Assembly: GCF_030268205.1 (NCBI RefSeq)
Contig: NZ_BSQF01000002.1
Span: 372,001-436,000 of the forward strand
Direction: 5' to 3'
DNA: 64,000 nucleotides
Origin: Allomuricauda sp. NBRC 101325
Lineage (GTDB): Bacteria > Bacteroidota > Bacteroidia > Flavobacteriales > Flavobacteriaceae
The position numbers and the translations under genes were made by a program. How positions within the stretch are numbered: the stretch's first letter is position 1; every line of letters starts with the position of its first letter. The notes below the pieces were generated by a model. It did no database searches, was not told the origin of the DNA, and worked only from the letters and a program-made list of their open reading frames with translations. Below, one piece after another: positions 49,962-58,725 of this stretch.

Positions 49962-51329
49962 GTGTTTCAGAACTATACCAAAGAGTTTGCCTATAACCTA
50001 AAACTGTCCTATCCCGTTATTTTGGGGATGCTGGGGCATACTTTTGTGGCCTTTGCCGACAATATTATGGTAGGGCAATTGGGTACAGCAGAGTTGGCTG
50101 CTGTTTCATTGGGTAATAGTTTTGTCTTCATCGCGATGTCCTTGGGAATTGGTTTTTCAACAGCGATTACACCTTTGGTGGCCGAAGCGGATGGTGCAAA
50201 AGATATTGCTTCGGGTAAAAATGCCCTAAAACATGGTTTGGTGCTTTGTACCATATTAGGTTCGGCACTGTTTGGACTCATCTTACTGGCCAAACCTTTA
50301 ATGCACCATATGAAGCAACCGCCAGAAGTGGTGGAGCTTGCTTTGCCGTATTTGGATTTGGTGGCATTCTCTTTGGTGCCCTTGATCATTTTCCAAGCAT
50401 TTAAACAGTTTTCAGAGGGACTTTCTGAGACCAAATATCCCATGTATGCCACCATTTTGGCGAATGTGGTGAACATTACCCTTAATTATCTGTTCATTTT
50501 TGGTTCGTTCGGATTTCCAAAATTGGGTGTTGTGGGTGCTGCGGTCGGAACCTTGGCATCACGGATCATTATGGTGATTTATCTCTGGTTCATTTTAAAA
50601 CGAAAAGAAAAATTCAAGCCTTATATGACTCATTTCAATTTTAAATTGATAGAGAAAAAGGTGATGAACAAAATTATAGGTCTCGGTTTTCCATCTGCTT
50701 TGCAAATGTTTTTTGAAGTGGCCATTTTTACCGCAGCAACATGGTTAAGTGGGGTGTTGGGGAAAAATCCACAAGCGGCCAACCAAATCGCCCTGAACTT
50801 AAGCAGTATGACCTTTATGGTCGGTATGGGGTTGAGTGTGGCGGCTATGATTCGCGTTGGTAACCAAAAAGGACTTCGCAACCATATAGATTTGAAGCGT
50901 ATTGCAGAATCCATCTTCTTCCTAACGCTGATTTTGGAAATTGGTTTTGCTATTTTATTCTTATTGGGCAGACATTGGTTCCCAACCATTTATTTGGATG
51001 TGGACGATATTGTGAACCAATTTGATAATACCGAAGTAATCATTATCGCAGCACAATTGTTGTTGGTCGCAGCTTTTTTTCAAATTTCAGACGGGTTACA
51101 GGTGGTGGTTTTGGGAGCCTTAAGAGGGTTGCAAGATGTTAGGATACCCACGCTCATCACTTTTATTGCTTACTGGTTGATTGGTTTCCCTATCAGTTAT
51201 TATTTGGGATTGCACACCAGTTTGGAAAGCACTGGAATTTGGATTGGATTGTTGTCGGGGCTTACTGCATCAGCGTTATTGTTGTATCTTCGATTCAATT
51301 ATTTGACCAAGAAATTGATTACACAATAG
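49962..51329 (+). CDS. MATE family multidrug/cation antiporter
   Basis: A 455-aa membrane protein with 12 predicted helices in two homologous halves. The N-terminal half has YPVILGMLGHTFVAFADNIMVGQLGTAELAA, and the second half starts near residue 240 (KVMNKIIGLGFPSALQMFFEVAIFTAATWL), as in NorM-type exporters. The start is GTG at 49962. It should export cationic compounds using a proton or sodium gradient. Substrate unknown. Confidence 0.94.
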   Translation: MFQNYTKEFAYNLKLSYPVILGMLGHTFVAFADNIMVGQLGTAELAAVSLGNSFVFIAMSLGIGFSTAITPLVAEADGAKDIASGKNALKHGLVLCTILGSALFGLILLAKPLMHHMKQPPEVVELALPYLDLVAFSLVPLIIFQAFKQFSEGLSETKYPMYATILANVVNITLNYLFIFGSFGFPKLGVVGAAVGTLASRIIMVIYLWFILKRKEKFKPYMTHFNFKLIEKKVMNKIIGLGFPSALQMFFEVAIFTAATWLSGVLGKNPQAANQIALNLSSMTFMVGMGLSVAAMIRVGNQKGLRNHIDLKRIAESIFFLTLILEIGFAILFLLGRHWFPTIYLDVDDIVNQFDNTEVIIIAAQLLLVAAFFQISDGLQVVVLGALRGLQDVRIPTLITFIAYWLIGFPISYYLGLHTSLESTGIWIGLLSGLTASALLLYLRFNYLTKKLITQ

Positions 51330-51332
51330 TTT

Positions 51333-51411
51333 CGTCACCCTGAGCTTGACTCAGGGTCTCATCATAAAATGAAAATCGATATGGGATGTTGAAACAAGTT
51401 CAATATGACGT
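51333..51411. repeat. Palindromic intergenic repeat (CCCTGAG...CTCAGGG)
   Basis: An inner perfect stem CCCTGAG (51338-51344) with CTCAGGG (51350-51356) sits inside outer arms CGTCA (51333) and TGACG (51407-51411). This is the dispersed repeat commonly seen between Flavobacteriaceae genes. It fills the gap after the MATE gene and may act as its terminator structure. Confidence 0.7.
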
Positions 51412-51463
51412 ATGTAAAAAACATAAATATTAGACTCCACAATTGGAATCAAAATAAGAACAC

Positions 51464-51691
51464 ATGGAACTACCTAAATTTTTATTGGCTGATAACACGG
51501 ATTTTCCAGATGCCATTTTTATTGTCCATACCGAATATCCAAGATTCATCATCAACCTAGAGAATGATGAGGTGGAGTGGATGGAAGAATTTGCCAAGGA
51601 AGACGAAGCGGATTTAATGGATGAAACCGAAAGTTTGGTGGAGGCCGCTACCGCTTTTTATGATCGAGAAGTCTCCAGATACGACCAATAA
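51464..51691 (+). CDS. Small acidic protein of unknown function (75 aa)
   Basis: A 75-aa cytoplasmic protein, rich in D and E (WMEEFAKEDEADLMDETESLVEAA). It has no recognisable domain. Its stop codon overlaps the start of the PAP2 gene (TAATG), indicating translational coupling with the lipid-phosphatase gene. Seems to be a conserved small Bacteroidota protein; function not assigned. Confidence 0.8.
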   Translation: MELPKFLLADNTDFPDAIFIVHTEYPRFIINLENDEVEWMEEFAKEDEADLMDETESLVEAATAFYDREVSRYDQ

Positions 51692-52260
51692 TGCTGGAAC
51701 AGCTACTGCAAGCCGATAAAGAACTGTTTTTGTTCCTCAATGGATTGGGAACAGAAACTTGGGACGGTTTTTGGATGTTCATGACGACCACCAGAAATTC
51801 GGCACCGCTTTATCTGTTATTGTTGTATTTATCCTACCGAAACTTTGGTTGGAAAGGCACAGGAATCGTTTTAGTTGCCATTGCCTTGTTGATTACGTGT
51901 ACCGACCAATTGTCCAACTTTTTTAAATACGGTATTGGCCGACTTCGACCTTGCCACGACCCTGAAGTGAGCCCCGTAATGCGATTGGTAAAAAGTTATT
52001 GCGGTGGTCAATTTGGATATTTTTCCGCCCATGCAGCCAATTCGTTTGGACCGGCCATTTTCTTTACCGTCATGTTCAAGCATAAAGTAAAATACATTTC
52101 TTGGATATTGTTGCTTTGGGCCTGCATCGTGGCCTATAGCCGCATTTATATTGGAGTGCACTATCCATTGGATGTGTTAACAGGAGCTTTGGTAGGTTCA
52201 CTTTTCGGATGGTTGTTTGCCAAGTTGGCTATATTTGCTTTCCAAAAAACAGGGGTATGA
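51691..52260 (+). CDS. PAP2-family phosphatase (lipid phosphatase)
   Basis: A 189-aa membrane phosphatase with the PAP2 motifs: KYGIGRLRPCHDP (motif 1, K-x6-RP), FSAHAANSFG (motif 2, where SAH replaces the usual PSGH) and YSRIYIGVHYPLDVLTG (motif 3, SR-x5-H-x3-D). Such enzymes dephosphorylate undecaprenyl-PP or lipid A. It overlaps the next gene by 4 bp (ATGA), supporting a role in lipid-linked sugar metabolism. Confidence 0.92.
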   Translation: MLEQLLQADKELFLFLNGLGTETWDGFWMFMTTTRNSAPLYLLLLYLSYRNFGWKGTGIVLVAIALLITCTDQLSNFFKYGIGRLRPCHDPEVSPVMRLVKSYCGGQFGYFSAHAANSFGPAIFFTVMFKHKVKYISWILLLWACIVAYSRIYIGVHYPLDVLTGALVGSLFGWLFAKLAIFAFQKTGV

Positions 52261-53918
52261 TCTCGACCACCAGATATTGGTTTTACATTGCACTGATTGT
52301 TCTGGTGTACATTATTGGGATGTTCGCGACCCTGTTCGAGAACGATTCTGCCCAATTTGCAGTAATGGCCATGCGCATGGTGCAGGAAAATGATTTTCTA
52401 AGTCTTTTCAAGGGTCCAGAGGAGTATCTGGACAAACCCCATATGCATTATTGGTTGGCGGCCATTTCATATAAGATTTTTGGAATCCATGATTGGGCGT
52501 ACCGCATTCCAGGTATTTTATCTACTTTATTGGGCGCTTACAGCTGCTATGGACTTGGTAAACTGCTTTACAACAAAGATGTAGGTCGATTTGCTTCCTT
52601 GATTTTTATGACGGCCCAGACTATGGTTTTGGCCAATATCGATGTCCGTACCGATGCCGTTTTAACAGGATTTACCATTTTTTCCATTTGGCAGTTGGCA
52701 ACCTATATTGAAAAAGGTACACTTAAAAGTATTGCGTTGGGAGCTTTTGGAGCAGGAATGGCATTTTCCACCAAAGGGCAGATTGCCTTGGTCGTGATTG
52801 GAATCTCGATACTATGTCACTTGGCCTATACACGAAAGTGGCAACGATTGCTGAACTGGAAATTACTGGTTGCCCTTTTGGTTTTTGGGTTGACCATTAC
52901 TCCGATGTTGTATGCTTACTACCATCAATTTGATTTGCATCCTGAAAAAGTGATTCGGGGAAAGGATCATCGTAGTGGAATCTTTTTTATTTTCTGGGAG
53001 CAGAGTTTTGAACGCATGAGCGGTGAAGGCGTTGGGAAGAACAGTAGTGACTTTTTCTTTTTCTTCCACACTTTTTTATGGGTGTTTTTGCCTTGGACAG
53101 TGCTTGCGCTAATAGGTTATTGGACAAAAGTTAAAGCTTTTTGGGAAGCGAAATTTGCGTATCGACCTAATCTTGAGTTTTTAACGGTTGGTGGGATTTC
53201 TATTTTGTTCCTGCTTATCAGTTTCGCCCAGTTTAAATTGCCGCACTACATGAACATTTTGATGCCGTTGTATGCTATCCTTTCGGCCGCCTTTTTATAT
53301 GTTTTGCATCAACAGGAAAAATTGAAAATGGCCAAAGTGATTTTGGGCATCCAATATTTTATATTGGGATTGGTAGTGGTATTTACCTTGTTGATAAGCT
53401 TTTTGGTCTTCAAATTGGAACATTGTTACAGTTATTTGTTCTTGTTGATAGCATTGGCTTTGACGGTTTATTTTGTTTTGAAAAAAGAGACCGCATATGC
53501 CAAAATAGTAACCGTTGCCATTTTTAGTGCTGTTGTGCTGAATGGTTACATGAATGCCCAATTTTATCCGAAATTACTAGAATACCAGGGAGGTTCTAAC
53601 ATGGCGGAGCAGGTAAAAAAGCATCAAATCCCAGTGGGTAAAATCTATAAAATCAATGGAGAAAGGCATACGTGGGCCTTGGATTTTTATGACAGGGATC
53701 CTGTTAACATAATATCTGTTTCTGACTTAAAGAATTTGGATGATGTTTGGGTGTATGCAACCGATGACGAATTGAAACAATTGGATGAAAATGGAATTGA
53801 TTGGGACGATCAAATTACAGTTGACCAATTTAGAATTACCCGTTTGCAGATCAAGTTTTTGAATCCAAATACTCGAGAGGATAGGCTGAACAAAATGCAT
53901 TTGGTGCACTTGAACTAA
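52257..53918 (+). CDS. GT39/ArnT-like membrane glycosyltransferase
   Basis: A 553-aa integral membrane protein of the PMT/ArnT superfamily. The first periplasmic loop has the acidic pair in FENDSAQFAVMAM and YLDKPHMHYWLAAISYKIFG, the catalytic D-x-H type context. About 11-12 helices precede a soluble C-terminal domain. These enzymes use polyprenyl-phosphate sugars as donors at the periplasmic face. The start at 52257 overlaps the PAP2 stop (ATGA); longer in-frame starts read into that gene. The acceptor (lipid A, protein or glycan) is unknown. Confidence 0.9.
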   Translation: MISTTRYWFYIALIVLVYIIGMFATLFENDSAQFAVMAMRMVQENDFLSLFKGPEEYLDKPHMHYWLAAISYKIFGIHDWAYRIPGILSTLLGAYSCYGLGKLLYNKDVGRFASLIFMTAQTMVLANIDVRTDAVLTGFTIFSIWQLATYIEKGTLKSIALGAFGAGMAFSTKGQIALVVIGISILCHLAYTRKWQRLLNWKLLVALLVFGLTITPMLYAYYHQFDLHPEKVIRGKDHRSGIFFIFWEQSFERMSGEGVGKNSSDFFFFFHTFLWVFLPWTVLALIGYWTKVKAFWEAKFAYRPNLEFLTVGGISILFLLISFAQFKLPHYMNILMPLYAILSAAFLYVLHQQEKLKMAKVILGIQYFILGLVVVFTLLISFLVFKLEHCYSYLFLLIALALTVYFVLKKETAYAKIVTVAIFSAVVLNGYMNAQFYPKLLEYQGGSNMAEQVKKHQIPVGKIYKINGERHTWALDFYDRDPVNIISVSDLKNLDDVWVYATDDELKQLDENGIDWDDQITVDQFRITRLQIKFLNPNTREDRLNKMHLVHLN

Positions 53919-54787
53919 TCCACAGCTTCCAGTTTTGGCTTTTTAAAGTGATAGAAAACCCCAAATAGTGAAGTAAGGGCGGTTATCAAAAAGAAGGTAA
54001 AGCTTATTCCGATAGATGTGCTCTCATCCAATCCCAACCATTTAGCACCATACAAAAATGTGACTTCACGACTTCCAATACCCCCAATGGTCAAAGGGAT
54101 CACCGATACAATGGACGAAATCAAAAAGACAAAAAGATATTCAACCGTATCAATTTCAATGGATAACGCTTTCAAAATAAAAAGTACACAGACCAATTGG
54201 GCCAATTGCACAAAGGCCGAAAACCCAATGGATTTCCAAAAAATAGGTAATATGGACGTGAAAAAGGTTTTGTTCACAAACCAAAAAACCACCACACTCA
54301 AAGGAATTGCCACCACGAACAATACATAAAAACTTTGGAAAAACTCATTTTTGGATAGCAAGGCAAGGCTGCAAGCATACACAAACAGCATTAACATTCC
54401 ACTTAACCTATCCAAAAGTATGCTGGCAAATACTTTTTTTGTGCCTGGTTGAAATTCTTTTTGAATAACATACCCTTTGTAAGCATCACCTCCAATACCC
54501 CCAGGTAAGAAGAGGTTATAGAACATGCCCAATAGGGATAATTTTAAATTGCTTAAATGCGAAAGCTTGGCACCAATTTGATGGAAATACATATTGGTTC
54601 TAAAAGCTGATAAAACTTTGGAAAGTACAAAAAAGACTACAGCCAAGAACAAATAGAAAGGGTTGCTCTTTTTTAAGGTCTTAACGACATCACTCAACTC
54701 TATTTTGGTGAAAATAAAGTAGATCAGCACTGCACTAATTACAATTTTTAGGGCAGTGATTAGCTTTTTACGCAGCTTTTCCGTCAC
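53915..54787 (-). CDS. YbhN/UPF0104-like flippase-type membrane protein
   Basis: A 290-aa membrane protein of the lysylphosphatidylglycerol synthase transmembrane (YbhN/AglD) family, with about eight helices. The segment LGMFYNLFLPGGIGGDAYKGYVIQKE is the family signature, and SVIPLTIGGIGSREVTFLYGA the second one. It overlaps the upstream GT2 gene by 20 bp and converges with the GT39 gene, overlapping it by 4 bp. Flipping of a polyprenyl-linked sugar is plausible from context. Confidence 0.9.
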   Translation of the reverse strand: MTEKLRKKLITALKIVISAVLIYFIFTKIELSDVVKTLKKSNPFYLFLAVVFFVLSKVLSAFRTNMYFHQIGAKLSHLSNLKLSLLGMFYNLFLPGGIGGDAYKGYVIQKEFQPGTKKVFASILLDRLSGMLMLFVYACSLALLSKNEFFQSFYVLFVVAIPLSVVVFWFVNKTFFTSILPIFWKSIGFSAFVQLAQLVCVLFILKALSIEIDTVEYLFVFLISSIVSVIPLTIGGIGSREVTFLYGAKWLGLDESTSIGISFTFFLITALTSLFGVFYHFKKPKLEAVD

Positions 54788-55730
54788 CTATGCTGATTTT
54801 TTTGATGCGATATGGTCTTTTCTGTTGCGATTCGTAATATGTGCGAATCAAGAGTTCCATCACAATTCCGATAGTGAATAATTGGATGCCTCCCACAATG
54901 AACATCATCCCGAAAATAAGCAACGGCCTACTTCCGATATCCTCACCAAATCCAAGTTTTACGATCAACAAATAAAGGTTGATGAAAATCCCAAGAATCA
55001 CCAACAAAACCCCAAAGATTCCGAATAAGTGTATGGGGCGCTGGAAGTATTTTCGAATGAAAAGCAACAACATCATATCGGCAATTACCTTAAAAACGCG
55101 CTCCAATCCGTATTTGGAAACTCCAGCATGCCTAGCGTGGTGCTTTACCGGAACCTGTTTGATCTGTGCTCCTTCCAAAAAGGCCAAAAGGGTAATAAAA
55201 CGGTGCATTTCACCATACAGGTTCAAGCTTTTCGCAATATCTTTTGTGAACACCTTTAGCGCACAACCGTTGTCCTTAATATCCAATTTGGTGACTCTGC
55301 GTACCAAAAAGTTGGCAATTTTAGACGGAATTTTTTTGACCAGGGAATCCTTTCTTTTCTGTCGGATACCGGTTACCAAATCATACTCCCCACTAACCGC
55401 GTATTCCAACATATGGGGAATGTCCGAAGGGTCGTTTTGCAGGTCGCCATCCATGGTGATGATGTATTCGCCTTCGGCATAATCGATTCCAGCCGCGAGT
55501 GCCAAACTTTGGCCGTAGTTCTTTTTCAATTCAATGAGATGAACCTTTTTGTCATCCATTTCCTTGACCTTGAAACGGGTCTTATCCGTGGAGAAATCAT
55601 CCACATATATAATTTGATAATTGTACCCTTCAAGGCTTTCGTTGATTTTTTGGGTCAAAAGAACCACATTGTCCTCTTCGTTGTACAAAGGAACCACAAT
55701 GGATAAAAGGGAATCGGTAACAGTGCTCAT
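54768..55730 (-). CDS. Polyprenyl-phosphate glycosyltransferase (GT2, ArnC/DPM1-like)
   Basis: A 320-aa GT2 enzyme with a GT-A domain (SIVVPLYNEEDNVVLLTQKI, IIYVDDFSTDKTRFKVKEM, YIITMDGDLQNDPSDIP) and two C-terminal membrane helices (FGIFGVLLVILGIFINLYLLI and LLIFGMMFIVGGIQLFTIGI). This arrangement is seen in ArnC and GtrB, which transfer a sugar to undecaprenyl phosphate. The adjacent flippase-like and GT39 genes would use the product. Confidence 0.93.
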   Translation of the reverse strand: MSTVTDSLLSIVVPLYNEEDNVVLLTQKINESLEGYNYQIIYVDDFSTDKTRFKVKEMDDKKVHLIELKKNYGQSLALAAGIDYAEGEYIITMDGDLQNDPSDIPHMLEYAVSGEYDLVTGIRQKRKDSLVKKIPSKIANFLVRRVTKLDIKDNGCALKVFTKDIAKSLNLYGEMHRFITLLAFLEGAQIKQVPVKHHARHAGVSKYGLERVFKVIADMMLLLFIRKYFQRPIHLFGIFGVLLVILGIFINLYLLIVKLGFGEDIGSRPLLIFGMMFIVGGIQLFTIGIVMELLIRTYYESQQKRPYRIKKISIGDGKAA

Positions 55731-55765
55731 TAAGTATAAAATCTGTGCAAATTTATCGCTTTTAT

Positions 55766-56809
55766 TTAAAGTTCCTCGGTAATCTTGTCCAATAGGATTT
55801 TTGCGGCGTAGAATGGCGAAATCTTATGCTCTTCTATTTCGGTCAACAATCTTGATTGTTCGGTTTTAAAAGTCTCCTTTTGATGGAAATATTGTTTGAT
55901 GTAATCATCTACCGTCTGAAGGAACCAATTTTTATTCTGTTGTTGACGGTTATTCTCAAAAAAGCCGTTCGATTTGGTATGGTCTACAAATTGCTGTACC
56001 ATTTCCCAAATTTCTTTTATGCCTGAATTTTCCAAGGCAGAACATTTTTTCACTTTGGGTGTCCAACCGTTTGATTTAGGTGGATAAAGATGAAGAGCCC
56101 GAGAAAATTCGCTAACAGCAAGCTTGGCATTTTCCAAATTGTTGCCATCCGCTTTGTTGATGGCAATACCATCTGCCATTTCCATAATGCCCCGTTTGAT
56201 CCCTTGCAGTTCGTCGCCAGCACCTGATAATTTCAACAAAAGGAAAAAATCGACCATACTGTGGACTGCAATTTCACTTTGGCCTACACCAACAGTTTCA
56301 ACCAAAATAACATTGTAGCCTGCTGCTTCACAAAGGATAATACTTTCTCTTGTTTTTTGCGCCACACCACCCAATGAGTTGCCAGAAGGGGAGGGGCGAA
56401 TAAAGGCATTTGGATCTTTCGCCAAGGTTTCCATTCGGGTTTTGTCCCCTAAAATGCTTCCCTTACTGAGTGAACTGGTCGGGTCTACCGCCAAAACGGC
56501 AACTTTGTTGCCTTTTTCCGTCAAGGTTTTGCCCAAGGTTTCAATAAAAGAACTTTTGCCAACCCCTGGAACTCCTGTAATTCCCAATCGGATACTGTTC
56601 GATGGCTGGGCCAAACATTTTTCAATTACAGCATTTGCTTTTTCAAAATGGGTAGGATTGGTACTTTCCAAAAGGGTGATGGCCTTGGCCAACATGGCTT
56701 TGTTGCCTTCAAAAATACCTTGGGCCAAATCGTCCGCAGAAAGTTGCTGTTTTCTGATGGCCTTTATTTTGGAAATCGTGTCCGAGGGTATTTTGCTTTT
56801 GTTTGCCAA
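55766..56809 (-). CDS. meaB: MeaB/ArgK-type GTPase
   Basis: A 347-aa G3E-family GTPase that loads or protects methylmalonyl-CoA mutase. Walker A is GVPGVGKSSFIE, followed by AVLAVDPTSSLSKGSILGDKTRM and IILCEAAGYNVILVETVGVGQSE, then NKADGNN (G4-type). It is not next to a mutase gene in this window. It is monocistronic as far as can be seen. Confidence 0.95.
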   Translation of the reverse strand: MANKSKIPSDTISKIKAIRKQQLSADDLAQGIFEGNKAMLAKAITLLESTNPTHFEKANAVIEKCLAQPSNSIRLGITGVPGVGKSSFIETLGKTLTEKGNKVAVLAVDPTSSLSKGSILGDKTRMETLAKDPNAFIRPSPSGNSLGGVAQKTRESIILCEAAGYNVILVETVGVGQSEIAVHSMVDFFLLLKLSGAGDELQGIKRGIMEMADGIAINKADGNNLENAKLAVSEFSRALHLYPPKSNGWTPKVKKCSALENSGIKEIWEMVQQFVDHTKSNGFFENNRQQQNKNWFLQTVDDYIKQYFHQKETFKTEQSRLLTEIEEHKISPFYAAKILLDKITEEL

Positions 56810-57019
56810 GAGTGCTTTGGATAGGGTTTATGACGAAGTTATAAAGTTTTTGTGGGTAAACATAGTCTGGTTCCTGTGAGATTCTAACAATTTTAAAACC
56901 ATTTCACATAAATTTAATAGCTGTTTAAGCGGACATCCGAGTACAAATTGGTACCTTTTCATTCCACAATCAGTTGCCAACAGGTCACTGGTTTATACGA
57001 ACCTATAAACATTTAAAAG

Positions 57020-57445
57020 ATGAAGACTATTTTTGAGGCAAAGGCCACGAATACAGGCGGTAGGTCTGGTCATGTTGAAAGTGAGGATGGTGTATTGGAT
57101 TTTCCAATTAGCATGCCCACTTTAAAAGGAAAGACCGATCCTAAATCCACCAACCCCGAAGAACTTTTTGCTGCGGCATATTCCAGCTGTTACGGTGCGG
57201 GATTGCAAGCCGTTGCCAAGCAACATGGGATTGACGATTTGGGAGATTTTAGCGTAACTGCCACTATATCCCTAAATTCTGAGGAAGAAGGCTTTTTCTT
57301 GGAGGCCATTTTGGATGCGTATTTGCCAACTGTAGATAAAAAAATGGGGGAAACTTTGATGAAGGATGCCCATGAAATTTGTCCGTATAGCAAAGCAACA
57401 AGAGATAATATTACCGTTCATTTAAATTTATTATTGGACGAGTAA
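57020..57445 (+). CDS. Organic hydroperoxide resistance protein (OsmC/Ohr)
   Basis: A 141-aa peroxidase. The two redox cysteines are in AAAYSSCYGAGLQ and AHEICPYSKATRDN, and the motif NPEELFAAAYSSC is the usual Ohr/OsmC signature. It reduces organic hydroperoxides in the cytoplasm. It has its own terminator downstream. Confidence 0.94.
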   Translation: MKTIFEAKATNTGGRSGHVESEDGVLDFPISMPTLKGKTDPKSTNPEELFAAAYSSCYGAGLQAVAKQHGIDDLGDFSVTATISLNSEEEGFFLEAILDAYLPTVDKKMGETLMKDAHEICPYSKATRDNITVHLNLLLDE

Positions 57446-57467
57446 AATTTATAACTCATTGAATAAG

Positions 57468-57502
57468 AATCCCGTTGGTGTAAATCAACGGGATTTTTTT
57501 GT
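57468..57502 (+). terminator. Terminator after the OsmC/Ohr gene
   Basis: A perfect 10-bp stem (57468-57477 with 57486-57495, 8-nt loop) is followed by a T-run, 22 bp past the stop codon. Confidence 0.93.
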
Positions 57503-57529
57503 TAAAATTCATCAAAAAACAAACTAATT

Positions 57530-57555
57530 TGCAACGTTGCATTTTTTGCATCGTC
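57530..57555 (+). promoter_or_regulatory. ECF-type promoter of the sigma-factor operon
   Basis: GCAAC (57531-57535), embedded in the perfect 12-bp palindrome TGCAACGTTGCA (57530-57541), is followed after 16 bp by CGTC (57552-57555). The AAC-N16-CGTC pattern is the usual extracytoplasmic-function sigma promoter, 42 bp before the GTG start of the sigma gene, so autoregulation is likely. No house-keeping -7 box is seen. Confidence 0.6.
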
Positions 57556-57596
57556 ATTAAGTCGAACAACTAATAAAACCGAACATAGAACCAAGT

Positions 57597-58133
57597 GTGC
57601 TCCATATTGAGCTTGTAGAAAGGTGCAAGGTGAACGATCGCCAGGCACAGATGAAACTCTATCGACAGTATTGCGATGGTATGTTTTGTGTGGCCATGCG
57701 CTTTCTAAAAAATGCGGATGATGCGGAGGATGTGGTTCAGGAGTCCTTTATAAAGGCATTTCAGCGAATTGCCCAATTTAAAGGGGAGGTAACGTTCGGA
57801 GCTTGGTTAAAGCGAATTGTGGTCAACGGGAGCATTGATTTCTTGAAATCGAAACACCAACAAACGGTGGAACTGAACGAAAGTTACATGCATGTTGCGG
57901 AAACGGATGATTGGTCGGTGGAAGAGGGCATTTCGATTGAGCAGGTGAAGGAAGCGATTGAGGAGTTGCCACAGAAATATAAATATGTAGTGCAGTTGTT
58001 CTTGGTGGAGGGATATGATCATAGTGAAATCTCCCAAATCATGGGAATCACAGAAACAACATCGAGGACGAGATTGCTTAGAGGAAAAGCACAGTTGAAA
58101 GAAAAACTAAAAGATTTGGCTTATGGCACGTGA
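57597..58133 (+). CDS. ECF RNA polymerase sigma factor
   Basis: A 178-aa sigma-70 family ECF regulator. Region 2: YRQYCDGMFCVAMRFLKNADDAEDVVQESFIKAFQRI (DAEDVVQ, -10 recognition helix), region 4: IEELPQKYKYVVQLFLVEGYDHSEISQIMGITETTSRTRLLRGKAQLKE. The start is GTG 57597, which keeps the conserved HIELVERCK beginning. The next gene overlaps by 11 bp and encodes a one-helix membrane protein, the expected anti-sigma position. Confidence 0.94.
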   Translation: MLHIELVERCKVNDRQAQMKLYRQYCDGMFCVAMRFLKNADDAEDVVQESFIKAFQRIAQFKGEVTFGAWLKRIVVNGSIDFLKSKHQQTVELNESYMHVAETDDWSVEEGISIEQVKEAIEELPQKYKYVVQLFLVEGYDHSEISQIMGITETTSRTRLLRGKAQLKEKLKDLAYGT

Positions 58134-58725
58134 TCTTAGAGAAATATTTGAAAAGGAACGAGAGGAGAAAAAGTATCGCATGAAAGAAGGACATGCGGAT
58201 CGGTTTTTGTCCAAATTGGAGGAGGAATTACCTAATGATCCACCCAAGCGCAAAGTAATTTCACTTTGGATGCAGATTGCGGCTTCGGTTGTTGTCATCA
58301 TCGGACTCTCTTTCTTTTACTTCAATTCGAATTCAGATGTGGTCAATCCCGATGAAAATGTTACGGTCGTTGATCGTAATAATCAACCTTCGGATGTGCA
58401 GACCATTTCTTTGGGCGATTTATCCCCCGATCTAAGAAAAATCGAAGCATATTACACCACGAATATCAATCTGCAATTGTCCGATTTAGCAGCGGATCCA
58501 GAAAACAAGGAGCTGGTGGATGGATATATGGACCGTTTGGCCGAATTGAACAAAGAATACCAACGATTGAACCAAGAGTTGAACGAATTGGGCCCCAATG
58601 ATCAAACCATCAATGCCTTGATCATGAACCTTCAGCTAAGGTTACAATTGTTGGAAAAATTAAAATCAAAGTTGAATCAATTAAATACATCAAAAAATGA
58701 ACAGGAATCATCAGAAATTGTTTAG
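58123..58725 (+). CDS. Putative anti-sigma factor
   Basis: A 200-aa protein: an acidic/basic cytoplasmic region (1-47), one transmembrane helix (about 48-68, WMQIAASVVVIIGLSFFYF), and a periplasmic part with a long helix region rich in L, N and E (residues 100-195). It follows the ECF gene with 11-bp overlap, so it is probably the membrane anti-sigma factor. It lacks an obvious zinc-binding ZAS motif (no HxxxCxxC). The periplasmic helices could sense partners or stress. It overlaps the third gene by 29 bp. Confidence 0.8.
   Translation: MARDLREIFEKEREEKKYRMKEGHADRFLSKLEEELPNDPPKRKVISLWMQIAASVVVIIGLSFFYFNSNSDVVNPDENVTVVDRNNQPSDVQTISLGDLSPDLRKIEAYYTTNINLQLSDLAADPENKELVDGYMDRLAELNKEYQRLNQELNELGPNDQTINALIMNLQLRLQLLEKLKSKLNQLNTSKNEQESSEIV

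Noticed and set aside
54979-55482. 167-aa + strand open frame
   Set aside because: It is antisense to the polyprenyl-phosphate glycosyltransferase, whose motifs are complete.
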